Shown here piece after piece: positions 1 to 10,430 of a stretch of DNA of 64,000 nt; the stretch's first letter is position 1, and each line of letters begins with the position of its first letter. The stretch is from Orobanche coerulescens. Its lineage: Eukaryota > Streptophyta > Magnoliopsida > Lamiales > Orobanchaceae. Location: assembly GCA_033398695.1 (NCBI GenBank), contig CM065806.1, positions 46,959,001-47,023,000 on the forward strand, read 5' to 3'. The notes under the pieces were generated by a model. It saw only the letters and a program-made list of their open reading frames with translations. It was not told the DNA's origin and did no database searches. The translations under genes were made by a program, and so were the position numbers.

Positions 1-64
1 TATATACATATATTACCTTATTTTGGTGCATTGTGATTTGACGTCTGTGTCGTGCTAAGTATTT
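1..64 (+). other. Gypsy LTR fragment flanking the CACTA element
   Basis: These bases match H-type LTR sequence found at 5476-5540 (the run ending GTGCTAAGTATTT). In the intact LTR that run continues into GTTGCCTCTGGG; here it is interrupted by the CACTA start at 65. This marks the insertion site of the transposon in an older LTR. Confidence 0.8.
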
Positions 65-475
65 CACTACCAAAAAAAGGACTTTAGCCGATGACCCGAA
101 AAAAAACGGCCGATGACTCGGATTGCCGTCGGCTAAACAGTTTTAGCCGACGACTTGATCTAGGTCATCGGATAAAGTACAAAATAGTCGTCGGCTATAG
201 TAAAGAGTTTTAGCCGATGACCTAGATATTGTTTAGCCGACGGAAAAAAAATGTTTTAGCCGACGACTTGATCTGGGTCGTCGGCTAAACCTTTTCCAAA
301 AAAAAAGGTTTTAGCTGACGACTTGATCTGGGTCGTCGGCTAAACCCTTTCCCAAAAAAAAATCAAATTTTAGCCGACGACAAGATCTAGGCCGTCGGCT
401 AAAGCCTTTCGAAAAAAAAACGGGGTTTAGCCGACAACCTAGATCAAGTCGTCGGCTAAACCTCCAAGTGAAAAT
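65..475. repeat. CACTA 5' terminal and subterminal inverted repeats
   Basis: After the CACTA terminus there are about eight pairs of TTTAGCCGACGAC and its complement GTCGTCGGCTAAA, many separated by the spacer TTGATCTGGG. Such subterminal repeats are the known binding sites for the element-encoded DNA-binding protein in the En/Spm group. The pairs can each fold into hairpins. A shorter matching block lies at 4487-4573. Confidence 0.9.
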
Positions 476-484
476 TATATATAG
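476..484 (+). promoter_or_regulatory. TATA box of the CACTA transposase gene
   Basis: TATATATAG lies just after the last 5' subterminal repeat and before a transcribed leader. The leader contains a probable intron (734-928, GTACGT...TTTTCAG) directly upstream of the ATG at 930. Position relative to the gene supports a promoter role; there is no experimental evidence. 485-929 holds no other gene. Confidence 0.55.
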
Positions 485-929
485 TTCACGGAACACCAAC
501 CCAATCTTGCCCCTCTCCCCGCTAAAGAGCACATTTCTATTCCCGATCCTGTCAGTTATTCCCGAAAAAAGCTTGTGAGTTGCTACTTTGAGTATTGCGA
601 CCTTGCGAAAAAAATCAACCCGGTTCTTGGAAATCCCTTTGTGTATTTTTTGAGTTTGTGTTGCTACTTTGAGTTGTGCTAGCTGGAGTGATGAAGGTTT
701 CTACCGGTTGTTATAATCACCATTTCGATTAAGGTACGTATTTTATTGTATTTTTTATTGTGATTTCGAAACTTTGTATTATTCATGTTGTACATTCGAA
801 AGCTTTTATGTATAACGATTAAGTTTTATGATGATAATCATTATGATTAATTGTCTGTTGTGATTTCATTTATAATTTGAACAATATTAGTTAGTTGGAT
901 TAATATTGGAAAATTTATACATTTTCAGG

Positions 930-1391
930 ATGGACAAGAGTTGGATTAGGTTATGAAAATGGGATCCAAGTGTAATGGATGGGATGAAGCAGTTTATGAG
1001 ATTTGTAAAAGAGCACGACAGTGGTAATACGTTGCACTACTGTCCGTGTAATAAATGTAGATGTCGCAGTGATGTGTTTCGTTTTCCATTTGATGAGGTC
1101 TGGGAACACCTAAAGAAGAATGGTTTTTGGAGTAAATATACATGTTGGATATAGCACGGTGAAGCACCGAATTCTGTTATTCCGTATGATCACGGACAAT
1201 TTAGTGGTAACGACGGGTTCACCGATCCGAAGAGGAGGTTGATTGATGATGTGTTTGGTTTTTCCGAGACGTTTGTACCAACTGAGCCAATCCCAAGACC
1301 CCGTAGACCGTTGCCTTGCAATACTGCTGGGCTTGACAGGTACAACAAGCTAATTCAACTCCAATAGACCCCTCTATACCCAGGGTGTAAC
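930..1391 (+). pseudogene. TNP2 transposase N-terminal part (Transpos_assoc domain), broken
   Basis: The frame opened by ATG 930 encodes a cysteine-rich N-terminal module with CPCNKCRCR, resembling the transposase-associated zinc-binding domain (PF13963) that precedes the TNP2 catalytic region. It is in the same frame as the long ORF that starts at 1392, so the two belong to one gene. In-frame stops occur at 954 (TGA), 1152 (TAG) and 1365 (TAG). The first is private to this copy: the partner at 56011 has CGA. The other two are shared by both copies and so predate the duplication. Confidence 0.8.
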
Positions 1392-4390
1392 ATGACTGTT
1401 CTTGATTGTGTCATGGAAAATATGAGATTAAAGGTGGAAAACAGATCATCCATCAAGTCTGTAGATGATTACTTGGAGCTTACGAGTAATATGCTTCCAC
1501 AGGGTCATCATCTTCCTAATACATATACAAAACTGAGACGAATTTTGAAAGATCTTGGTCTTTCCTACATTAAGATCCACGTCTGCATGTATGATTGTGT
1601 TCTATTCTGGGGGCATCCTAATAAAGACCTCACGAGATGTCCTGTATGTGATACAGAGAGATATAGGATCACTCCTTCTGGAAAAGAGAAACCGGTGAAG
1701 GTACTTTGGTATTTTCCACTGAAGGACAGGTTGGAATGGCTTTTTATGTCTCATCACACGGCAAAAGCAATGAGATGGCATGCCGAGCCGCGCACTAATG
1801 ACAGGGATACTATGATACACCTTTCTTATGGAGAGGCGTGGAAGCATATAGATAGGGAGTATCCGAATTTTTCTTCAGATATCCAAAATGTAAGGCTCGG
1901 GATTGCATCTGATGGTTTCAACCCTTTTGGTAACATGAGTCTTTCATATACCATATGGCCTGTTGTAGTGATTCCTTACAATCTTACTCCGTGGATGTGT
2001 ATGCGGAAGGAGTATAATATGTTGACCTTGTTAGTCCCGGGGCCGGGATATCCGGGAAAGTGTATCGATGTGTATATGAGACCTTTAATAGAGGAGCTGA
2101 AATTGTTGTGGGAGCAAGGTCATCCCACGTACGACAGTTATTCGTCCGAGACGTTCTACTTGCACGCCATGTGTATCGGCACTATTAGTGATTTTCTCGC
2201 ATATGGAATGCTGTCTGGATCTGTTATTAGCGGATATAGAGGTTGTCTAGTGTGTTTGAATGCAGATTGTGCTAGGTACCACTGTAGGAAAGTTATCCGA
2301 ATGCGTCATCGGATATGGCTTGAGAGGGAACATGAGTGGCGTATGGATGCTGCAGCATTTGATGGCACTGTAGAAATGGGCGAGCCACCACGACAGTGGA
2401 CAGGTGATGAAATACTATCGATTCTTAATGAGTACGATTTTGGTCATCTTAGCAACCATCCTGATGTGATTGCAGCAACCCCTGAAAGGCCCGACAGGTA
2501 TAAGTATTGGTCGCACAAAAGTATATTCGGGGAATTGCCTTACTGGTCCAAGTTACTGATAAGGAACTTCTTGGATGTCATGCACATTGAAAAGAATGTT
2601 TGCGAAAGTATGGTTGTGACAACCTTAGGTTGGGATGGAAAGACCAAAGACGGGCCAAAAGCACGCAAATGTTTGGAAGAAATGAGCATAAGAAAACATT
2701 TGTGGTTGAAAACTGTCAAGGGAAAACAAAAAATGCCTAAGGCAGCTTACACCATCACTGCCGAGCAGAGAACTGAGATATTTTGCTGGATAAAGACTGC
2801 TAGTTATCCTACCGGGTATGCTGGAAATATAGGAAGATGTGTTAATTTCAGGGAGAACAAGTTAACTGGTTTGAAGAGTCATGATTGTCATATCCTACTC
2901 CAACGCCTATTTCCGGTATTTATACGACCGTACTTACCAAAACAGGTGGTCGAGCCGTGTGTTGCATTGTCAAGATTTTTCCAGAAATTATGTACGAGAG
3001 AAGTGAAGAGATCTGATTTGCGTAAAATGCAAGATGGGATCATCTATATCTTGTGCAAGTTTGAGCGAATATTTCCTCCAAACTTTTTTGACCTCATGCC
3101 TCACCTCATGATCCACCTTCCCCGGCAGTTATTGGTCACTGGTCCAGTGCACTACACGTGGATGTACCCAGTTGAAAGGTAACATAATTTTGTATGATAT
3201 ATATTGTCAAATTAAGTATGATTTCTAACACAATGACAATATTACAGGCAACTCGGTCCGGAACGATGCATTGCAGAATCTTACCTTGCATCAGAGTGTA
3301 TTACGCATATCAAGTTGTATTTGGGCACCTTCGAGCCCCCTTCCCGCTCTATTCCAGCAGATAAAATACAATTCAATATTTCTATCATATCCACTGAGGT
3401 TGACGTCTATGGGAGGTTGCCAGGAAGACAATTAGACCCGTACAAGTCACGAATTGCACATTGGTGGATATTGCTCAATTGTCCAGAAGTTCAGTACTGG
3501 AAAGATATCCACTTGTCATGCGATATGGTGCGAGGTGACACTAGATTCCACAATGACACTTTTGCCGACAATTTTGGAGAATGGGTACGTATACATTCAG
3601 TTGCTATTAATTTTGGACTTAAGATATTTTTTTTACATAAAAAGTTTATTTACGACAGATGACACACATACAAGATGACAGACACCCTAACTGGTCGCGT
3701 GAACTTATGCTTCTTTCTATGAAGCCGGTTATGTCAAGAATTTATTCGATGGCCAAAGTCAACAGTGTCACATTCGTATGCCTTGAGAGAGACCAAAAAA
3801 GAAGATGTCAAAATTCTGGGGTTATGATAGATGGTGGATATTACGGTGTTCTTTTGGAAGTGGTAGAACTAATTTACGGGGAAGGCATGACAATTTACTT
3901 GTTTAAGTGTCGATGGTACGACACCAGTCTTGGAACCGATATGCAAGACGACTACGGGCTGTTATCTGTTGACACTTCCACTTCATGGTATGAAAGTGAT
4001 CCTTTTGTATTTGATACATCAGCAAGGTCGGTGTATTATTTGGACGACTTGGTGAAGAAAGGTACATGGAAGATAGTGAACGTTGTGATGACGAGGAATA
4101 TTTATAGTGCTGCTACACTGGGAGAAACAACAGGTACTGATGACGATGATGCTTATCAAGAGCCAAATATAGCAAATATTCCACCATCAACGACAATTAC
4201 AATGAATAATGTTCCTGAAGGACGAGTCGTCCGACTCTGTGGTGATGCTCGTGGGTACGTTGACGTTGATACAAACGAATTACTTGAAAATTCTAATGAC
4301 GATAATGTGGACGACTTGAGGCATATGTTGCCGGATATCAACTCAGTTAATGAGACAGACTGTAGTGATGACTCAAACTATGAGCCATAA
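1392..4390 (+). CDS. TNP2-like CACTA transposase (Transposase_21 family), three exons
   Basis: This is the catalytic and C-terminal part of the transposase that cuts CACTA ends in the nucleus. ORF 1392-3178 carries family hallmarks: CPVCDTERYR, ASDGFNPFGNMS, IWPVVVIPYNL, GPGYPGKCIDVYM and LDVMHIEKNVCESM, then the DUF4218-like SHDCHILLQRLFPV. Intron 1 is 3179-3247 (GTAACA...TTACAG); exon 2 is 3248-3584; intron 2 is 3585-3658 (GTACGT...GACAG); exon 3 is 3659-4390 with the DUF4216-like segment YYGVLLEVVELIYG. Joining these exons leaves one open frame of about 951 codons. The ATG at 1392 is internal to the ancestral gene, since the frame continues upstream through stops. Exon 2 lacks 33 nt (after 3257) that copy 2 retains; the loss keeps frame. 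Likely inactive because the N-terminal domain is cut off. Confidence 0.85.
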
Positions 4391-4573
4391 ATTTATTAGA
4401 TGTATATTTTCATATGTTAAATATAAAAAAAATAGTAATAATAATCAAAACATTAATATAATATTAATAATATTATTAAAAAAAATCGGAGGGTTTAGCC
4501 GTCGGCTAAAGTTTTTAAAAAAAAAATATTATACTTTAGCCGACGACATTCAAATAGTCGTCGGCTAAACCCC
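4391..4573. repeat. CACTA 3' subterminal repeats, end missing
   Basis: After an AT-rich 3' tail there are two hairpin pairs of the TTTAGCCGAC/GTCGGCTAAA motif (4493-4510 and 4535-4570). They mirror the 5' block. The terminal CCTTTTTTTGGTAGTG-like sequence is absent, and the next bases belong to the H LTR. Confidence 0.75.
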
Positions 4574-4702
4574 AGATCTGTAGGTCTCGTTAGCGCATGC
4601 TAATACTTGTGGTTAGCGCACGCTAATAGTGTATGTTGGACAGGAAGTTTTGTTTCGGTGCGTCGATAGCGCACGCTAATCGTAATGATTAGCGCACGCT
4701 AA

Positions 4703-4728
4703 GCTGTCCAGTATATAAACTGGACAGC
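4703..4728 (+). promoter_or_regulatory. H LTR core promoter: TATA box in a 10-bp perfect inverted repeat
   Basis: GCTGTCCAGT (4703-4712) pairs perfectly with ACTGGACAGC (4719-4728), leaving the loop ATATAA. The TATA motif TATATAAA is 4712-4719. Four copies of the TAGCG-NN-CGCTA element lie directly upstream. The same sequence is intact in copy 2 at 59775-59800. Confidence 0.8.
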
Positions 4729-5619
4729 AGTCGTGAATTGTCATTTTCACTTCATTTCTTCTCCTCTCCCCGGGTTCGAGACGAGGGCGACTAGGGTTTG
4801 AACTTCTGGTCGATTTTTGTTCCATCCAATGTGTTTTGGGGAGTTCTTGGTGATTGTAACATCATCTAATCTGTTGTTCTTCATCGGATCGAGGTATTTT
4901 TTACCATTTTTCCCCAGAGTTGACTTTTTGGAGTTTTGTTCTTGATCTCGATCCTAATCCGATTTTGATGAATCAGTTGGTGCTATATGATGTTATTAAT
5001 CGTGTTCTATGGATTGTATATCCATATTTCGAGTTTGCTTAACTCGATTGACGATTTGAGTGTTCTTGGGAATTATTGAACATTTAATATTTGATTAAAT
5101 ATTTCAATGAGTTTCCTTTGTTGTTTTGAGGTGATTTTTGCAATTATTGGTCTGGATCCTCGTTGTCATAGTGTTCTCGTTGTTTCTTGTGGTAGTTGTA
5201 AGTTTCGGTGTACTTCGGTCGAGCCGTGTTCGTTGGAGTATTCGTGTGCCTGTTTCGAGGCAAGTACCTTGTTCATACATTTCATGTCCCGTGGATATGA
5301 TGATCCGTGATCGTCTAAGTGTGTTTGATTGGTTGTTTGAAATGAACTTTCAAAAGATTCACTTAAACCTCGTTAAAGTCTCACTCTCAAAATGCGTGTG
5401 CATTTGTGAATGGTGTGTTTGTAAATGATTAAGTGAATCCTATGGATATATTTGGTGTTGATGTTGTGCTTTGATAATGCATATATACATATATTACCTC
5501 ATTTCGGTGCGTTGTGATTTGACGTTTGTGTCGTGCTAAGTATTTGTTGCCTCTGGGTGAATTGTTGGGATATCCTTGGTGTATTGTGTTAAGTGGTGTG
5601 AATGTGTGGTCATAGTCTA

Positions 5620-5860
5620 ACCGTGAGAGCCAAAGAAAACTACGATCACACATGACTTGTGATCGTGTGGTCAAGTTGCAACAAATTATTGATCCAACCG
5701 TGAGAGCTTAAGAAAACTACAGTGACACATGACTTGTGATCGTGTGGTCAGGATGTAACAAGTGATTGATCCAACCATGAGAGCCTAAGAAAACTACGGT
5801 GACACATGACTTGTGATCATGTGGTCAGGATGCAACAAGTGATTGATCCAACTGTGATAG
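5620..5860 (+). repeat. Tandem repeat of about 77 bp in the H LTR
   Basis: Units start near 5620, 5697 and 5774, with the first bases of a fourth at about 5850. Each has ACCGTGAGAGC, AAGAAAACTAC and CATGACTTGTGATC. In the first unit CGATCACA and TGTGATCG form an 8-bp stem. The block lies downstream of the TATA box, so it would be in the transcribed part of the LTR. Confidence 0.85.
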
Positions 5861-6738
5861 TCTGATGACACGTGGCAAGCGAACACGGTGTCATGGATAT
5901 GATTGTGGATGTATTTTTGCTAGGGTCGAGTACCTTGGACGTGTTATCGAGATTTCATATCTTCGGTGGTTATGTTTTGTTGATTTTATGTTCGTCGAGG
6001 ACACGTGGTGTGGGTTGTGGACCCCGTGAATTACTGTTGGATTTATTTGAGAAAGCAAATATTTGGGTTGTGACCCCTTTCGGTTTTTGAAAGAGAAGGA
6101 TTCAATAATCCTAAATTATTTTCCGTTAAAACTCCTGAGGGCATTTTAAAACAATTTATAAATTGTTCTCTTGATTTGTGATCTTTCGAATTTGGAAATG
6201 TTTACTTAAACTCTTTGCCTCGGGAAGTATCTTTTGTTATATTTGAACCTTTGAGGATTCCTGATTATTATTATTCTTGAAATGTGATTTGTATGACTCG
6301 TATTTGCACTTTGTACTCGCACTAGCAAAATAGTGGAATTTTGCTAACCCCCGAGTAATCGGGGGGTGGATGTCTGTTTTGCGCCCAGGTACATTCAGGT
6401 TTTGGGGAGCATAACACAGGGTTGGCACGAAGGATGAGGAATGATGATCGATACTAACCACATGAGGACCCGCACGATGTTGTGTTGGTTTAGTTGTAGT
6501 TATTTCTGATGTGGTAATTTTCCCCCGTTGTACGGGAGCGTGTTGTATGTTGACCCCTGCGTGGGTATGTATTGAGATTGAGTTGTATGTATTAATTGAA
6601 AGACCTAATCGGTCTACTGGGTCGTCATTTAGCCTTGAAGGCGATATTTTGATGTTCGATTTTAGTTACCAGCCTGGTAGATCCTTGAAAAAAGGGTCTA
6701 CGACGTGTAATATCCCCGAGTGGATTGGGGGTGTTACA

Positions 6739-7211
6739 ATATCAAGGCCAACGTCATTCCCGGCAATATTCTCTTGGTCCCGCGTATGATCCCCATGGCC
6801 ATCTGTACCATGGTTATGACCACGACCTCTGCCCCTCGTCATACTGATCAGATGCCCATTCAACACGATGAAACACAACATCGCAAAATGGTATACCAAA
6901 GTGCCAACTCAACACAACATATCAACATAAGGCAACAAATAGCAACACGATAAAAATATCCACTCCGGATAATTACAAGAATACAAAAATTACAATTTCA
7001 ACAAATGAAACTTACGATCGTAACTAACAGATCACATAACCGTATCAACAGAAAATTAACGACCATTATCGTTACAATCATGACCATAATATACTACACG
7101 TGGTAGCCAATCATTTTTAACATTCTTTTAAAACTCCCCGAGGTATCCATGTAAATAATATCATTTGAAAATCTTTGAATTTGTATGTTTATTCGGAATA
7201 ATATTTGAAAG
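6739..7211 (-). pseudogene. gag: Gypsy element G: gag start and leader, minus strand, broken
   Basis: On the minus strand an ATG at 6842 opens a short gag N-terminus rich in Arg-Gly (MTRGRGRGHNHG). The frame is lost where plus-strand H LTR sequence begins at 6738. RG-rich starts are also seen in the gag genes of B and E. 6843-7211 is the non-coding leader, continuing beyond element A at 36622-37994. A inserted in this leader, with the target duplicate GAAAG at 7207-7211 and 36622-36626. Confidence 0.65.
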
Positions 7212-8167
7212 TGTTGTTACCCAAAATATTATTCGGAAGGGATTGCTGGAATGGATGAGTAACAAAAAAATGCGAGAGCACGTCCATGGGGAAGTAAATA
7301 ACACAAGATTTGCCGGGGTTGTTAGTCCCGGGCTTGAATGATCTCGCGAGATATTATTAATACGAATACTTGGGAGTACAAATATTAATGTTAGAGTACA
7401 ATTACAATGAGTGTAAAGACCCTAGTTATCTATCTTTTGAGTGCTGATGATTGCCGGAACAACAAGAGTTGATGCTCTGTGGGTTCTTGTAACAACGATG
7501 TAGTGCTGTGTTAACCGCGAGAAATCGACTGTCTCTAACTGTGTGAATTAGCTGAACTCTCGTATGGAAATCACTGTTCGTGAACCTCTGAACCTTTTTC
7601 CAGTTGCTGAAGGTTTCCTATTTATAGGAGGGGAAGTCGCTGGGTGATCGCCTCTACTATATTATAATAAACGGGCGATCATCTTTAGCACATGGGTTGG
7701 TCTCCTTAAAGTCCGCAGCAGCTGCTGGCAGCCGGATGTGCGAACCAATAAGAAGACAACACGCGTCCTAAGTCGCTGTCTTGGGAGGTCCCACCTAGGA
7801 CTTTCGGCGGGTCTGTTGGTAGGTGAGACAGTCCTTGTCGTTGACAGCTGTTGATGGGCTGGAGTCAAAGATCCTTAATCCGCGGCGCCATTCGCGGATC
7901 TGCACGTGGGTCTTCGCTCCGAGATCCGGTCTTTGTAGAAATGACGGATGATGGTCTTATACGTGGCATAGGACGGTCGTCCTTGGTCGGGCACCAGAGT
8001 CGATCGCTAGGTGCCAAGAGGCGATCACCCTGGACCTCGATCGTTCGGTACCTGATCTCGGTCTGGACTCTTAGCTTGGCAAGTCTGCCTTGAATTATTT
8101 GATGTTGTCTTTGGTCGCTTGACCCTTACGCTGATCGCCGTCGAGGCGTATAAATCGTCGCACAACA
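7212..8167 (-). repeat. Element A 3' LTR
   Basis: Starts TGTTGTTACCC and ends GCACAACA; pairs with 35670-36621. The element reads on the minus strand, so this left copy is the 3' LTR. Three short ORFs within it are not conserved as genes. Confidence 0.9.
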
Positions 8168-8182
8168 ATTGCCCCCCAGCTC
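8168..8182 (-). other. Element A polypurine tract
   Basis: On the minus strand AGCTGGGGGGCAAT abuts the 3' LTR. This is where a polypurine tract should lie and confirms the minus orientation. In copy 2 the tract is disrupted (63231-63245). Confidence 0.75.
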
Positions 8183-8539
8183 GCTCCGATGTTGAAGACG
8201 TGGGGTGATGTGGTTCTACTGGCGATCGCTTGACTTAGACGAGCGACTCAGCATTTTATGGAACAGACGATCGTCTCTCGAACAGACTGATTTTGAATTT
8301 GGACGACCCGGTCGATCGCTGAAATGATGGGAAATGACAGCAGTCTTGAAACGTCACTGGGGCACGTGTTGGGCTCCTATTGGAGGAGCTCGACGGTTTT
8401 GTCAGGATGTCCTTTGGCATGCCCTCGAAACGACGCGCACGTGGGATTCGAGGGCAGCATTAAATGAGGCTTTATCTGACGGTTGCACTTCGATCCTCGG
8501 GGCTTTGCTTATTTGCCCAGAAGCCCCCGTCCTTGCCTA

Positions 8540-8547
8540 TAAAAAGG
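8540..8547 (+). promoter_or_regulatory. TATA box of the A antisense gene
   Basis: TATAAAAA in the context GCCTATAAAAAGGAC lies 157 nt upstream of the ATG at 8697, on the strand opposite to element A. It is unchanged in copy 2. Together with the introns it suggests that the antisense gene has its own transcription unit. Confidence 0.65.
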
Positions 8548-8696
8548 ACTGGGGTTACAAGGTAAAAAAACCTTATGCATTTCTGCCTGAGAAGAAGACA
8601 TAGCTGATTTCTATCGAAGCTCTGTGTGACGATCGTCGTTCGACTCAGACCTTAGGTAAGAACAAAAAACTCCTTCTCCCTCCTTTATCTTTGAAT

Positions 8697-10136
8697 ATGT
8701 CCGGAGGAAGACCAGATGTGTATGAGTCGGGTAGCACTTCCGCCGCCGGGGCTTTGACCGCCCGGGATGAACCTTTTGCGGAATTTCATGTGGACACCGC
8801 CGTCGAGGCCATCCATGCCGGGATTGAGCCCGCGGAGATCGAGGAACTTTTGAATGAGGCTGACGCAGCCAAGACGGTGGAGGCCGATCAGATCCATTCA
8901 CTGAAACGGGAGGAGGCGGATGCGACGGCGCACAGGGAGTGGGACAGCGCATTCGGCAAAGCCTTCACAGATTTTGCCGAACTCATGGAGAGATTGGCCG
9001 GCCCACTCCCCAAATTTAACTTCAATGAATACTCGTTCACCTATCCTTATGAACTTGTAAGGAGGACGTTGTTCCGGGCTGCTCGCTGCTCTCCGTGGAC
9101 CCTTGGCCAGATCGGGAGCTCGGCGACCAGGAAGGATCTGCACCGTTGGAGGGCAAGGTTCCATGTTCCTTCTGATGTCAGCCTCCACGTGCCTGCCAAG
9201 AACGAGCGAGCCGATCAACCTCCCGAGGGCATGGTCACCATCAATGAGGTGATAATGGAGGCTGGACTGCGATTCCCACTACCGTTCGCTGTCTCCTATT
9301 TGCTGACCACCTGGAATGTGGCGCCGCTTCAATTGACGCCGAACGCCTGGCTGCAGATCATTTGCACCTTCACTTTGTTTGGTGGCCATCGGTTGTATCG
9401 TCTTCCCTCACCATTGGAGATGAACCATCTGTTCAAACTGACGGTTCAAAAAGGTTCTATCGGCGGCTACCATATCCAAGGCCGCTCAGGTGGGGTAATT
9501 CTTGGGGTCCCGAACAAAGTGAGGGGCGATCCGTCGAAGTGGTTCTGGGTCAGCGGCGCGTGGAAGTCGGCAGCGAGCGACAACCTGACCGATGAGTTAG
9601 ATATTCTCACCGGCTTTCGGGAGAGGAGTCCGAGTAAGGATTTAGACTCTCCCTTTGTTCGGATATTTTCTGAACTGATCTGATTTTGGCCTTCTTTTTG
9701 CAGGTGTCATTGTTCCGGCGGCAGGCGACCTCGCTTTTGATTTTGCGATCGTCTGGGAGAAGATATAGAGTCTTCCTAACGACCATATAGACGCCCGCCA
9801 AATTAACAACGAAGCCTGCTGGTTGGCTGCTCGGCTATTTCGCTACCCTTGCCATCTAAAGGTTCCAGGTATGAACTTTTGCGATCTTCTTTGACATGTC
9901 GATCGCCTTGACCAAGGAGGATTACTAACTTTGTCGATTGTTTTCTTTTGCAGAAATTCGTTTCCCTTGTTTCCCAGAGCCTCCTGCTGCAATTGCCATG
10001 TCTAATCCGGGGGTCATGAACCGTCTTTGCCAAGGGAAAAAGGAGAGCCGAGCTCATTCTGCTCCGCCGCGACCGACCCCGGAGGCAAGACCTCTCCAGG
10101 AGCCTGTCGTCGAAGGGCGGGAGCCTCGGGAGGAGG
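8697..10136 (+). pseudogene. Antisense accessory gene of element A, exons 1-3 (gypsy-type transposon domain)
   Basis: ATG 8697 opens exon 1 (to 9633). A central block around GLRFPLPFAVSYLLTTWN and LTPNAWLQIICTF fits the plant putative gypsy-type transposon domain (PF04195). Intron 1 is 9634-9703 (GTAAGG...TTTGCAG). Exon 2 (9704-9868) has an in-frame TAG at 9766. Intron 2 is 9869-9953, with a CTAAC branch-site-like motif and CTTTTGCAG. Exon 3 is rich in Pro/Glu/Arg and is interrupted at 10136 by element B; it resumes at 31543. Tat-lineage elements are known to carry extra ORFs, some antisense. The function of this protein is unknown. The stop and the insertion make this copy non-functional. 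Confidence 0.75.
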
Positions 10137-10430
10137 TGTAATATCCGCATTTTTCTTTTCCCAGTAATTTCTTGATGTAGTGCTTCTCTTGTCTTGGTGG
10201 CTCGTGTGTGACTGTATGTGTATCTAGAGAATACTTATTTTCGGATTTATTCTACTCAATTCCGCAGTTGTTAACTTCTCCGTTCCTAATTGACCCGATT
10301 CTCGTAATTGTTGTTCGGAACCGCCGTTTCAGGGTTGTCGTAAATCCATCGTATGTTATCATGCGCATTGCATTGTTCCGTTTGATGCTTAAGTTGTGTT
10401 TTCGCGTTTAGAACCGTTGTTACCCTGTGC

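Larger units (their letters stand above)
65..4573 (+). mobile_element. CACTA (En/Spm) DNA transposon, 3'-truncated, copy 1
   Basis: The element starts with the terminal motif CACTACCAAAAAAAGG, followed by clustered subterminal inverted repeats, a TATA box, a TNP2-type transposase gene with introns and a second, shorter block of the same subterminal repeats ending near 4573. CACTA elements normally end in the inverted terminal motif (here CCTTTTTTTGGTAGTG would be expected). No such end is present before gypsy LTR sequence takes over. A 3-bp target duplication therefore cannot be checked. The element cannot move as it stands, because one terminus is missing and the transposase reading frame carries stops. 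Confidence 0.9.
4574..6738 (+). mobile_element. Gypsy LTR H, isolated copy, left end ill-defined
   Basis: A plus-strand LTR ending ...GGGGGTGTTACA at 6738, the usual end of the gypsy LTRs in this window. It has four TAGCGCACGCTA-like elements (4600-4702), a TATA box in a hairpin, a 77-bp tandem repeat and a stretch near 6354-6450 (CCGAGTAATCGGGG...) that recurs on the minus strand at 38340-38420 in the G LTR. No PBS, gag or second LTR follows on this strand. The next bases are an inverted gag start. It is either a solo LTR or one end of a rearranged element. No host gene is present. Confidence 0.75.
1..8933 (+). repeat. Long direct duplication, copy 1 (partner 55068-64000)
   Basis: Position 1 aligns with 55068, and colinearity continues to the end of the window (about 8933 with 64000). 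The pair includes four independent transposon junctions: CACTA start, CACTA/H LTR, H LTR/inverted gag, and the A LTR with its GAAAG target site. Sharing all of these means the whole mosaic was copied, not individual elements. The left limit lies outside the window, so the true length and the copy order are unknown. Small indels shift the offset from 55067 at the start to 55051 near the end. Confidence 0.95.

Noticed and set aside
4627..4631. TAGTG as a possible CACTA 3' end
   Set aside because: Preceded by a TAGCGCACGCTA palindrome rather than the expected CCTTTTTTTGG; too short to be a terminus.
8334..8603. 89-aa plus-strand ORF, identical in copy 2 (63390-63659)
   Set aside because: It overlaps the TATA box of the antisense gene and is conserved only because the whole region is duplicated. 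No recognisable domain.
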